From NCBI GenBank assembly GCA_002381945.1, contig DFXY01000040.1, forward strand, positions 1 to 9,055: a DNA stretch of 9,055 nucleotides, read 5' to 3'. Of this stretch, positions 1 through 5,871 are shown piece by piece. The translations under genes were made by a program, and so were the position numbers. This DNA comes from Bacteriovoracaceae bacterium UBA4096 (lineage in GTDB: Bacteria; Bdellovibrionota; Bacteriovoracia; Bacteriovoracales; Bacteriovoracaceae). The notes under the pieces are model-generated. The model made no database searches. It was not told the DNA's origin and saw only the letters and a program-made list of their open reading frames with translations. Positions within the stretch are counted from its first letter, which is position 1, and each line of letters starts with the position of its first letter.

Positions 1-470
1 AAATGTCCTTTTGCTCTTTTCATAGCGGCATCCACAGCATGCTCATGAATAGAGCTATAGCAAGCTCCGCCTAATGTTCCATGTTTAATTAACTTCTTGA
101 AAAAAATCTCTGCCCTCATTTGTGCATACTTTTTATCTTTAAATTTCATTTCGGTTGGGAAAGTGTACTTTTCCAGCCATCCCAAAAGAGAATCTTTTGG
201 CATTTCTCTTACATCATCTTGCACCCAATGAAAGTGCATGTCATAAAAGCCTGGCATAATAAGCGAATGCCCCAGATCATGAGTATTCTTATTTGTCATG
301 TAAGAACCGTATTTTTTAACACCCTTCTCTAAAGGAAGAAGATCTTTGATTCTTGCTTTTTTAGCAGTCCCTTCAATAACAAGAAGACCATGAGCGTAGA
401 AATCACACTTTTTATCGTCTTGAGGGTTTAAAATCGTACCGATGAAGAATTTAAGTTTTTGCAATGCCAC
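1..470 (-). CDS. guaD: Guanine deaminase (amidohydrolase), N-terminal part; runs off the left edge
   Basis: The first 156 codons of a leftward gene are present; the rest lies outside the window. Guanine deaminase hydrolyses guanine to xanthine and ammonia in the cytoplasm as part of purine salvage and catabolism. Visible family features are an N-terminal beta segment with FFIGTIL (about residues 8-14), the strand-loop MPGFYDMHFHW (72-82) with the metal-binding HxH pair H79/H81, and LLGWLEKYTFPTE (95-107), which closely matches the LLxWLxxYTFPxE signature that separates guanine deaminase from other amidohydrolases. The second half, with the remaining metal ligands, is not visible. I chose the GTG at 468-470 because AAAAGGAA lies about 7 nt upstream; a TTG two codons later (462-464) is the alternative, and there is no ATG nearby. 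It is divergent from nfeD with only 56 bp between the starts. The amidohydrolase call is firm; the guanine substrate is inferred from the signature. Confidence 0.83.
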   Translation of the reverse strand, partial: MALQKLKFFIGTILNPQDDKKCDFYAHGLLVIEGTAKKARIKDLLPLEKGVKKYGSYMTNKNTHDLGHSLIMPGFYDMHFHWVQDDVREMPKDSLLGWLEKYTFPTEMKFKDKKYAQMRAEIFFKKLIKHGTLGGACYSSIHEHAVDAAMKRAKGH

Positions 471-526
471 AGATTGTTCCTTTTAACTTGTCCCCGCTTG
501 TTTTTTTTCCTAACCTTAGAGGACTT

Positions 527-1828
527 ATGAGACAGAGAATTTTACTCCTAATTATGGTTTTTGTCTTGGGTGTTTTACCGATTAACGTCAAAGCTAATCC
601 GTTTGAAATAACCGAGATAAGTGTTTTGTCTGTGAACTCGGCCATCACTCCTGCCACTTATGATTATCTCAAGCAAAGTTATAAGAAAATTCCAGAGTCT
701 TCCCTGATCGTTATCCGTTTAAATACTCCGGGTGGTCTGGTTTCAACCACAAAAGACATCATTACTCTGATCGCCAGTGAGAAAAGACCATTGGCCGTCT
801 GGATCACACCTGAAGGTGCTTCGGCTTCCAGTGCCGGAGCGATAATTGCCTCAAGCGCTCACTTTATTTTCATGTCTCCCGGAACCAATATGGGGGCCGC
901 AACTCCCGTGGGTTTGGGTGAAGATATAAAAGAGGGAGACGGCAGGAAGAAGGCCATGAATGACCTGACTGCTTTAGTTAGATCATTAAGCGAATCACGT
1001 GGAAGACCTGCTGCCCCATTTGAAAAGATGATTACGAGTGCGGAATCTTTTACGGATAAAGAAGCCGAAAAACTAGGAATTATCGATGGTGTCATATCAA
1101 GTGAAAGAGAAATCATTGATTTAGTTGCGAATAAGGCCATCAACCTTGATGGGCGGACACGAAATCTTAAAACAACTGAAGTGGAATTTAAGTATTATGA
1201 ACCTACCACTGGTCAAAAAATCCTTGAAGTCCTGGCAAATCCAACAACAGCTTATATACTTTTTTTAATTGGTGTCGCACTCATATATTTTGAATTCCAA
1301 GCACCCGGTGGATTTATATCCGGTTCTATTGGGCTTTGCTTTTTAATTCTGGCCGGGATTTCTTTTCAGGTGCTACCACTTGACTGGGGTTCAATGGGAT
1401 TGATCATTGCAGGGGTCTTTCTTCTGATTCTGGAAGTCTTTGTTGTTAGCTACGGAATACTTTCCATTGCCGGCCTGATAGCTTTCATCATGGGATCCCT
1501 TTTCCTTTTTCATGGAGAAAGTGGATACATTAGTATTGATTATCCAGTTATCCTCTCGACTCTCCTGGGAGTAGCAACAGCGATAGCTCTGATTATCTGG
1601 TATCTCTGGGAAGATAGTAAGAAACAAAAACCTCACCAAGATTTTTTTCTGCCTCATGGGGCCAAAGGTTCTGTCCTCACAAAGCTCAATCCTTTTGAAT
1701 ATCAGGTGAAAGTAAGAGGAGAAATCTGGAGGGCCACTTCAGAAGAAGAATTAAATCTCAATGATCCAGTTACTGTTACATCAGTTGATCCCAACACTTT
1801 ACACATTAAGATAAAAAAAGAATCTTAA
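527..1828 (+). CDS. Long-form NfeD membrane-bound serine protease (ClpP/SDH fold)
   Basis: This 433-residue protein has the full architecture of the long NfeD family (PH1510-like). Residues 1-23 form a signal peptide (RQRILLLIMVFVLGVLPINVKA). Residues about 28-200 form a ClpP-class serine protease domain with NTPGG (66-70) and GASASSAG (97-104). S102 is the likely nucleophile, and K141 or K142 in KKAMNDL is the likely general base, by analogy with the Ser-Lys dyad of PH1510. Five hydrophobic segments follow (about 240-257, 262-283, 288-308, 310-328, 340-361), then a C-terminal OB-fold NfeD domain (about 375-431). The protease domain should face the periplasm. The ATG at 527 is preferred over an in-frame ATG at 464 because AGAGGA sits 4-5 nt upstream and a signal peptide begins at once; the earlier start would overlap guaD and has no ribosome binding site. 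It is the first gene of an operon with slipin (18-nt gap), a widely conserved pair in which NfeD is thought to cleave stomatin-type proteins. Confidence 0.93.
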   Translation: MRQRILLLIMVFVLGVLPINVKANPFEITEISVLSVNSAITPATYDYLKQSYKKIPESSLIVIRLNTPGGLVSTTKDIITLIASEKRPLAVWITPEGASASSAGAIIASSAHFIFMSPGTNMGAATPVGLGEDIKEGDGRKKAMNDLTALVRSLSESRGRPAAPFEKMITSAESFTDKEAEKLGIIDGVISSEREIIDLVANKAINLDGRTRNLKTTEVEFKYYEPTTGQKILEVLANPTTAYILFLIGVALIYFEFQAPGGFISGSIGLCFLILAGISFQVLPLDWGSMGLIIAGVFLLILEVFVVSYGILSIAGLIAFIMGSLFLFHGESGYISIDYPVILSTLLGVATAIALIIWYLWEDSKKQKPHQDFFLPHGAKGSVLTKLNPFEYQVKVRGEIWRATSEEELNLNDPVTVTSVDPNTLHIKIKKES

Positions 1829-1846
1829 ATCTCTTAAGGAGTAAGT

Positions 1847-2590
1847 ATGTCTCTCACGTTTTTGCCTTTTATTATTTTTGCAGGGTTAATCCTCTTCAGT
1901 ACTTTTAAAATCCTTAATGAATATGAAAGAGGCGTTATTTTCCGTCTTGGTAAATTTTCAGGAGTTCGTGGTCCGGGATTAATCATCCTTATTCCAGGTC
2001 TTGAAAAAATGACTAAGATTGATTTGCGTCTGGTCACCATGGATGTACCAGCACAAGACATCATTTCAAAAGACAACGTCACATTAAAAGTTAATGCAGT
2101 AGTTTATTTTAAAGTGAGTAATCCTGAACATGCAGTGATTGCAGTGGAAAACTACTACCACGCAACTGCGCAAATTGCGCAGACTACTCTTCGTTCAGTT
2201 GTTGGACAATATGAGCTGGACGAGATTCTCGCTCATCGTGATCAGATCAATTCTAAACTTCAGGGTATTCTTGATGAAGTGACGGAGCCGTGGGGAATTA
2301 AGGTTACTAACGTTGAAGTTAAGGCCATCGATCTTCCAGTTGAAATGCAAAGAGCAATGGCCAAGCAAGCTGAAGCTGAACGTGAAAAGAGAGCAAAAGT
2401 TATTTCTGCCCAGGGTGAGTTTGAAGCTTCTAAAAAATTGGCCGAAGCTGCTCAGGTTTTGGGAGAACAAAAAGACGCAATTACTCTTCGATTCCTCGAG
2501 ACGATGAGAGAAATTGCAGGATCAAATAATAGTTCAACCACTTTCTTCCCTATTCCTGTTGATTTTCTCAGTAAACTTTTAAATAAATAG
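1847..2590 (+). CDS. Slipin / stomatin-like SPFH (band 7) protein
   Basis: This 247-residue protein has a short N-terminal membrane segment (about 3-21) followed directly by an SPFH/band 7 domain. Diagnostic stretches are NEYERGVIFRLGKF (24-37), GPGLIILIPGLEKM (42-55), ID.R..T.DVP...I.SKDNVT (58-79), and LRSVVGQYELDEILAHRDQIN (115-135). A charged Glu/Ala-rich helix with AEAEREKRAKVI (175-186) should form the coiled coil used for oligomerisation. These proteins assemble on the inner membrane and organise membrane microdomains. The tail ends in a hydrophobic patch (about 230-245, TTFFPIPVDFLSKLL), located where archaeal stomatin is cut by its NfeD partner; cleavage here is an inference. AAGGAG (1836-1841) precedes the ATG by 5 nt. 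It is co-directional with nfeD upstream and probably translationally coupled to the cupin gene 3 nt downstream. The family call is secure; the exact physiological role is unknown. Confidence 0.95.
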   Translation: MSLTFLPFIIFAGLILFSTFKILNEYERGVIFRLGKFSGVRGPGLIILIPGLEKMTKIDLRLVTMDVPAQDIISKDNVTLKVNAVVYFKVSNPEHAVIAVENYYHATAQIAQTTLRSVVGQYELDEILAHRDQINSKLQGILDEVTEPWGIKVTNVEVKAIDLPVEMQRAMAKQAEAEREKRAKVISAQGEFEASKKLAEAAQVLGEQKDAITLRFLETMREIAGSNNSSTTFFPIPVDFLSKLLNK

Positions 2591-2593
2591 AAA

Positions 2594-3016
2594 ATGACGG
2601 AAGCAGAAGCCTTAATTAAGTTTCATGATTTGGTCGTCCACCCTGAAGGCGGATTTTTTAAAGAGACATACCGGTCCCTTGAAGTAATCCGGACTCCTCG
2701 GGGTGAGCGATCAGTCTCAACTGCAATCTATTACTTATTGAAGGAAGGCCAAAGTTCAAAACTTCACCGGATCCAATCCGATGAAGTTTGGCATTTCTAT
2801 CAGGGAGATCCTCTGATCGTTTTTGAAAGAGAAAAAGACGGAACAATTAAAAAAACCGTATTAGGTCATGATTTTAAACTGGGACACAAAGTTCAATATA
2901 CAGTGCCGGCCGGCCGTTGGTTTGGGGCCTATTTACCTCAGGGAAGTGAATATGCCTTCGTCGGTTGTACGGTAGCACCGGGATTTGATTTTCAGGACTT
3001 TGAGTTATTTGACTAG
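2594..3016 (+). CDS. Cupin_5 (DUF985) family protein
   Basis: This 140-residue single-domain cupin of the DUF985/cupin_5 family (YML079w-like) is at full family length. Landmarks are HPEGGFFKETYRS (16-28), the strand STAIYYLL (42-49), SKLHRIQSDEVWHFYQGDPL (55-74) with H58 and H67 in the barrel, VPAGRWFGA (104-112), and the family-typical C-terminal VAPGFDFQDFEL (127-138). No enzyme activity is firmly established for the family; the fold resembles sugar epimerases and metal or ligand-binding cupins. It has no signal peptide, so it should be cytoplasmic. The ATG lies 3 nt after the slipin stop, and the upstream sequence is A/T-only with no recognisable Shine-Dalgarno, so translation probably depends on ribosomes arriving from slipin. 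It ends one base before the stop codon of the convergent gene at 3018. The family assignment is strong, the function unassigned. Confidence 0.9.
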   Translation: MTEAEALIKFHDLVVHPEGGFFKETYRSLEVIRTPRGERSVSTAIYYLLKEGQSSKLHRIQSDEVWHFYQGDPLIVFEREKDGTIKKTVLGHDFKLGHKVQYTVPAGRWFGAYLPQGSEYAFVGCTVAPGFDFQDFELFD

Positions 3017-3017
3017 A

Positions 3018-3257
3018 CTACCATCTATCAGGGCCAATCTGACGGACATTCTTATCAATTTTGGATTCTTCTTTAACAGTCGGAACCTTTTCAACTTCCA
3101 CTGAGGCTGGTCCTCGTCTGATATCAGTTTTAAACTTTTCATCATCCTGTTTGATATCTTTTTCTACATCTTGAATGAGCGCTTCATTAAAATTTATCTT
3201 AGTTGATTTGGCCCAAACAAATGGAGTTGCCAGCAATAAACATAGAATGATTTTCAT
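3018..3257 (-). CDS. Small secreted protein of unknown function (79 aa)
   Basis: I do not recognise this family. A Sec signal peptide is clear (about 1-16: MKIILCLLLATPFVWA, with likely cleavage before KST). The mature part of about 63 residues is highly charged (EKDIKQDDEKFKTDIRR, then KVPTVKEESKIDKN) and ends in VRQIGPDRW. There are no cysteines after the signal, so it is not a lipoprotein or disulfide protein. GGGGAGA lies about 7 nt upstream of the ATG and supports the start. That site is contained in a long imperfect hairpin (3259-3305). It is the last gene of a leftward cluster, 60 nt behind the 152-residue secreted protein, and its stop codon is one base from the cupin stop. The upstream neighbour also contains an IGP tripeptide (KKIGPQ), but this is too short to claim relationship. 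Expression as a real gene is likely from the signal peptide plus the ribosome binding site. Confidence 0.72.
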   Translation of the reverse strand: MKIILCLLLATPFVWAKSTKINFNEALIQDVEKDIKQDDEKFKTDIRRGPASVEVEKVPTVKEESKIDKNVRQIGPDRW

Positions 3258-3258
3258 A

Positions 3259-3305
3259 AAAGTTCTCCCCTAGTCACTTTATCGGACTCTCGGGGTAGAA
3301 ACTTT
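3259..3305 (-). promoter_or_regulatory. Candidate RBS-sequestering hairpin ahead of the 79-aa gene
   Basis: Read on the minus strand, AAAGTTTCTACCCC (3305-3292) can pair with GGGGAGAACTTT (3270-3259), giving 6 + 2 + 4 base pairs with two single-base bulges. Inside, AGTC/GACT (3272-3275 with 3285-3288) adds four more pairs around a 9-nt loop. The 3' arm contains the GGGGAG Shine-Dalgarno of the 79-aa gene and ends 1 nt before its ATG, so folding would hide the ribosome binding site. No T-tract follows on the minus strand, which argues against a terminator. The pairing is seen in the sequence; the control role is inferred. Confidence 0.5.
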
Positions 3306-3317
3306 AACTCTTTGATT

Positions 3318-3776
3318 TTACTTTTCTTCTGTCTCCGAAGGCCAAGAAGGTCGTTTTTCCGGCGTAGTACTATAATCCAAAGGTCCCTCTTCCTGGGCCT
3401 CTTTCAATTCAACCGGTTCACCCGGATCAAAGGTTCCCTCTCTTTCTTGAGGGCCAATTTTTTTACCAAAAAGTGTTGTATCCCTAAGTAATTCTCGATC
3501 ACTTTCGGGGGTTGGATTTGGCGATGGATTGACTTCATCAGTTGTCACTCCAGAACTATTAATAATTCCAGTTTCTGATGTCACAGGACTGGCCTCAGTG
3601 GTTCGGGTTTTTGTGGTGGTAGTAGTTGTTTTTTTACTAAAGTTCTTGGCCTTACTGGATTTAGATGTAAAAGTTCCGGGCGGAGTTGTTCCATCGTTAA
3701 TCTCATAAGAAGCTTTGGGAGTTTGGGCCATGAGTCCCAAAGAAAATAGTAGCGGTGTCATCAATAAAAATTTCAT
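3318..3776 (-). CDS. Secreted low-complexity Thr/Pro/Glu-rich protein (152 aa)
   Basis: I find no family for this protein. A signal peptide occupies about residues 1-17 (KFLLMTPLLFSLGLMA, cleavage before QTP). The mature chain looks disordered: a Lys/Ser stretch (39-49), six consecutive threonines (50-55) continuing to KTRTTEA, a Ser/Thr/Pro linker (62-92, PSPNPTPES), then an acidic Pro/Glu-rich C-terminus (110-152). The six threonines use varied codons (ACA ACT ACT ACC ACC ACA), so the run is kept at protein level and is not a slipped-strand repeat. There are no cysteines in the mature part. AAGGAGG lies 5 nt before the ATG, a strong ribosome binding site inside the 3' end of the preceding 33-residue gene, whose TGA overlaps this ATG (ATGA). 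It could be a periplasmic or surface linker protein; this is only a guess from composition. Confidence 0.72.
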   Translation of the reverse strand: MKFLLMTPLLFSLGLMAQTPKASYEINDGTTPPGTFTSKSSKAKNFSKKTTTTTTKTRTTEASPVTSETGIINSSGVTTDEVNPSPNPTPESDRELLRDTTLFGKKIGPQEREGTFDPGEPVELKEAQEEGPLDYSTTPEKRPSWPSETEEK

Positions 3777-3874
3777 AAGCTCCTCCTTATTCGAAAACGC
3801 TCTTGGGAAGATATTTTTCGTTTAAATCCCAGATAAATACCAGTCGCAAGACCAGCAATAATTAAGAATGTCAT
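3773..3874 (-). CDS. Single-pass membrane micropeptide (33 aa), coupled to the secreted gene
   Basis: This 33-codon reading frame is shorter than most gene callers accept, but it is well supported. TAAGGAGGG (3886-3878) lies 3-4 nt upstream of the ATG, and a perfect TATAAT box sits about 30 nt upstream. The peptide begins with a hydrophobic stretch (residues 3-16, FLIIAGLATGIYLG) followed by a strongly basic tail (FKRKISSQERFRIRR). By the positive-inside rule this gives one membrane span with the C-terminus in the cytoplasm. Its TGA overlaps the ATG of the 152-aa gene in an ATGA junction, the classic arrangement for translational coupling, and its last codons (ATA AGG AGG AGC) double as the neighbour's Shine-Dalgarno. 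The function is unknown. The alternative is a non-conserved leader peptide whose translation opens the downstream site. Confidence 0.62.
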   Translation of the reverse strand: MTFLIIAGLATGIYLGFKRKISSQERFRIRRSL

Positions 3875-3902
3875 AAACCCTCCTTAGAGTGGGTTGTACT
3901 TA

Positions 3903-3908
3903 ATTATA
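3903..3908 (-). promoter_or_regulatory. Candidate -10 box of the small-gene cluster
   Basis: On the minus strand this reads TATAAT, a perfect sigma70 -10 hexamer, within AGTTATAATTAAG. Transcription would begin near 3896, giving a leader of about 22 nt that holds the AAGGAGGG of the 33-aa gene. No good -35 box is found at 16-18 bp spacing (the hexamer there is near GCCGCT), so the promoter may need an activator. It is downstream of the typA terminator and makes the small-gene cluster an independent transcription unit. Confidence 0.5.
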
Positions 3909-3970
3909 ACTGAGTTGAAGATTAGAGCGGCAGAGCGCAAAACTTGGACAGATTAACGGAGAAAATCAGG

Positions 3971-3999
3971 AAAAAAAAAGGGAGCCTAAGCTCCCTTTT
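3971..3999 (-). terminator. Intrinsic terminator of typA
   Basis: On the minus strand a perfect 10-bp stem, AAAAGGGAGC / GCTCCCTTTT, with a TTAG loop, is followed immediately by nine further T residues (complement of 3971-3979). It starts 4 nt after the typA stop codon. The structure is a canonical Rho-independent terminator for leftward transcription. On the plus strand no gene runs toward it and only a short TTTT follows. Confidence 0.94.
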
Positions 4000-4002
4000 C
4001 CA

Positions 4003-5811
4003 TTATCGCGTAACCTTACGTAAGGTTTGAACTAATTCTTTTTTACGAATACGAATACTCTTCGGTGTCACTTCTACCCATTCATCATCATCAATCCAGT
4101 CAAGTGCCCAATCAAGAGTACGGTTAGGAATTGGAGGAAGAATAACGTTTTCATCTTTACCAGCAGTACGAACAGATGAAAGATGTTTTTCACGACATAC
4201 GTTTACGTTCAAGTCATTTGGACGAGTGTGCTCACCCACTACCTGACCTTCATAAGTCTGTTCTGTTGGAAGAACAAATTGTCTGCCTGAAGAAAGAAGA
4301 TTGAATAGAGCGTAAGGAGTAATTTTACCAGCACGGTCAGAAATCAAAGCACCATTCTGTCGAGCGAGCATCTTACCAACGTGTGGTTCATAACCCACGA
4401 AGTAAGAAGACATAAGTCCTTGGCCCTTAGTATCAGTTAAGAAAGTTGAACGGTAACCAATTAAGCCACGAGATGGAATATGGAATTCCATACGTGTACG
4501 ACCTTCACCAAACGGTGCCATCGCCTCAAGACGACCTTTACGAGATGCCATCTTTTCAGTGATTGTTCCGGTAGACTCATCAGGAACGTCCAATACCAAT
4601 CTTTCAAATGGTTCCATTAACTGGCCATCGATTTCTTTGGTAATAACCTGGGGACGAGCAATCATAAGCTCAAATCCCGCACGACGAATTTCTTCGAACA
4701 CCACAGCAACCTGTAACTCTCCACGAGCTTTCAGAATGAAAACCTTAGGATCGTTAGTCGGTTCATATTTAAGTGACACGTTCTTACGAATCGCATCGAC
4801 TAAGAATTCTTCTAATTTTCTACTTGTTAAGTATTCACCTTCACGACCAGACATTGGAGAGGTAGAAACTGAAACCTGAACCGAAACTGTCGGTGGTTCA
4901 ACCTCAATACGCGTAAGAGCTTCCGGTTTTTCAGGAGCTGCCAGCGTATCACCAATATCACCATTCTCAAGACCTGAAACAATCACAATTTCTCCTGCTT
5001 CTGCAGAATCAACTGTCGCCATTCCAAGACCATCAAAGATCTGGAGTGACGTAACTTTAAATGTTTTTACTTTGCCATCCCTTGGGATGTGAGCAAGTTG
5101 TTTACCGTTATAAACAACTCCTCGCTCAATACGACCAACCATCAAAGCACCAAGGTAATTTGAGTAAGAAAGGTTAGTGATAAGTAATTGAGAAGGGCCG
5201 GTTTTATCGAATTTAGGAGAAGGATAGTAATCACTTACTAAGAAATCGAGCATTGGCTCAAGATTTCCTTCTCGTCTATTTTTATCATCAGATGCATATC
5301 CGTTTCTTCCAGAACCATAGAGGAATGGAATATCCAGATCAATATCAAGACCTGACTGAGCAGCGATCTCTAAAAGAAGATCTTCCACTTCAGATTTAAC
5401 TTCATCAATTCGCTCATCAGCGCGATCAACTTTATTGATGAAAACAGCAACACGAATACCGCGTTCAATAGCTTTACCAAGAACAAATCGAGTTTGAGGA
5501 AGAGGACCTTCTGAAGCATCTACTAACAGAAGAATACCATCAACCATCATCAATGAACGTTCCACTTCTCCACCGAAATCGGCGTGTCCGGGAGTATCAA
5601 GAAGGTTAATTTTTGTACCTTTCCAACGAATGGCACAGTTTTTTGCTTTAATAGTGATTCCGCGTTCACGTTCCAATTCTCCCGAATCCATTACTCGTTC
5701 TGCCACTGTTTCGTGAGCAGAAAAAGTTCCTGAACCTTTTAAGAGTTGGTCAACAAGAGTTGTTTTACCGTGATCGACGTGCGCTACAATAGCGATGTTC
5801 TTTAAATTCAT
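4003..5811 (-). CDS. typA: Ribosome-associated translational GTPase TypA/BipA
   Basis: At 602 residues this is full family length. It hydrolyses GTP on the 70S ribosome and is known for roles in 50S assembly, cold growth and stress adaptation. GTPase motifs are in order: G1 AHVDHGKT (10-17), G2 RGITI (50-54), G3 DTPGH (72-76), G4 NKVD (126-129), G5 region GSGRNG (166-171). The EF-G-like domains II, III and V follow, then the TypA-specific C-terminal domain, with RTAGKDENVILPP and DDEWVEVTPKSIRIRKKEL near the end, matching the family's TGKDE and VEVTPKSIRLRK signatures. This separates it from LepA and EF-G. The start ATG is the only one before the MNLKNIAIVAHVDHGKT opening. Its AAAGG lies about 10 nt upstream, a slightly long spacing. 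It is 60 bp downstream of the FAD oxidoreductase with no terminator between, so the two may be co-transcribed; it ends at a strong terminator. Confidence 0.97.
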   Translation of the reverse strand: MNLKNIAIVAHVDHGKTTLVDQLLKGSGTFSAHETVAERVMDSGELERERGITIKAKNCAIRWKGTKINLLDTPGHADFGGEVERSLMMVDGILLLVDASEGPLPQTRFVLGKAIERGIRVAVFINKVDRADERIDEVKSEVEDLLLEIAAQSGLDIDLDIPFLYGSGRNGYASDDKNRREGNLEPMLDFLVSDYYPSPKFDKTGPSQLLITNLSYSNYLGALMVGRIERGVVYNGKQLAHIPRDGKVKTFKVTSLQIFDGLGMATVDSAEAGEIVIVSGLENGDIGDTLAAPEKPEALTRIEVEPPTVSVQVSVSTSPMSGREGEYLTSRKLEEFLVDAIRKNVSLKYEPTNDPKVFILKARGELQVAVVFEEIRRAGFELMIARPQVITKEIDGQLMEPFERLVLDVPDESTGTITEKMASRKGRLEAMAPFGEGRTRMEFHIPSRGLIGYRSTFLTDTKGQGLMSSYFVGYEPHVGKMLARQNGALISDRAGKITPYALFNLLSSGRQFVLPTEQTYEGQVVGEHTRPNDLNVNVCREKHLSSVRTAGKDENVILPPIPNRTLDWALDWIDDDEWVEVTPKSIRIRKKELVQTLRKVTR

Positions 5812-5871
5812 GCTTTAAATACCTTTTTTTGGAATTTGGGTACTCTAAAGGAAAAATTTTTATTTGACGAG

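Noticed and set aside
464..526. N-terminal extension of NfeD from the ATG at 464
   Set aside because: This start lies inside guaD on the other strand, has no Shine-Dalgarno, and would put a non-signal stretch ahead of a proper signal peptide; AGAGGA before 527 decides the start.
451..657. Minus-strand 68-codon frame across the guaD/nfeD gap
   Set aside because: It overlaps the start regions of both guaD and nfeD in other frames, has no ribosome binding site, and its peptide resembles no protein.
859..1143. Minus-strand 94-codon frame inside nfeD
   Set aside because: It is a shadow of the conserved protease domain, with no ribosome binding site or promoter.
3601..3645. Thr-run in the 152-aa gene as a microsatellite
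   Set aside because: The six threonine codons alternate ACA, ACT and ACC, so there is no nucleotide repeat capable of phase variation.
4559..4879. Plus-strand 106-codon frame inside typA
   Set aside because: It is antisense to conserved domains of a clearly intact typA, and the Ser/Thr/Asn-rich peptide is typical of reverse-strand translation.
5863..5870. TTGACG on the plus strand as a -35 box
   Set aside because: It points into the antisense of the oxidoreductase gene, has no good -10 at the right distance and no gene to serve.
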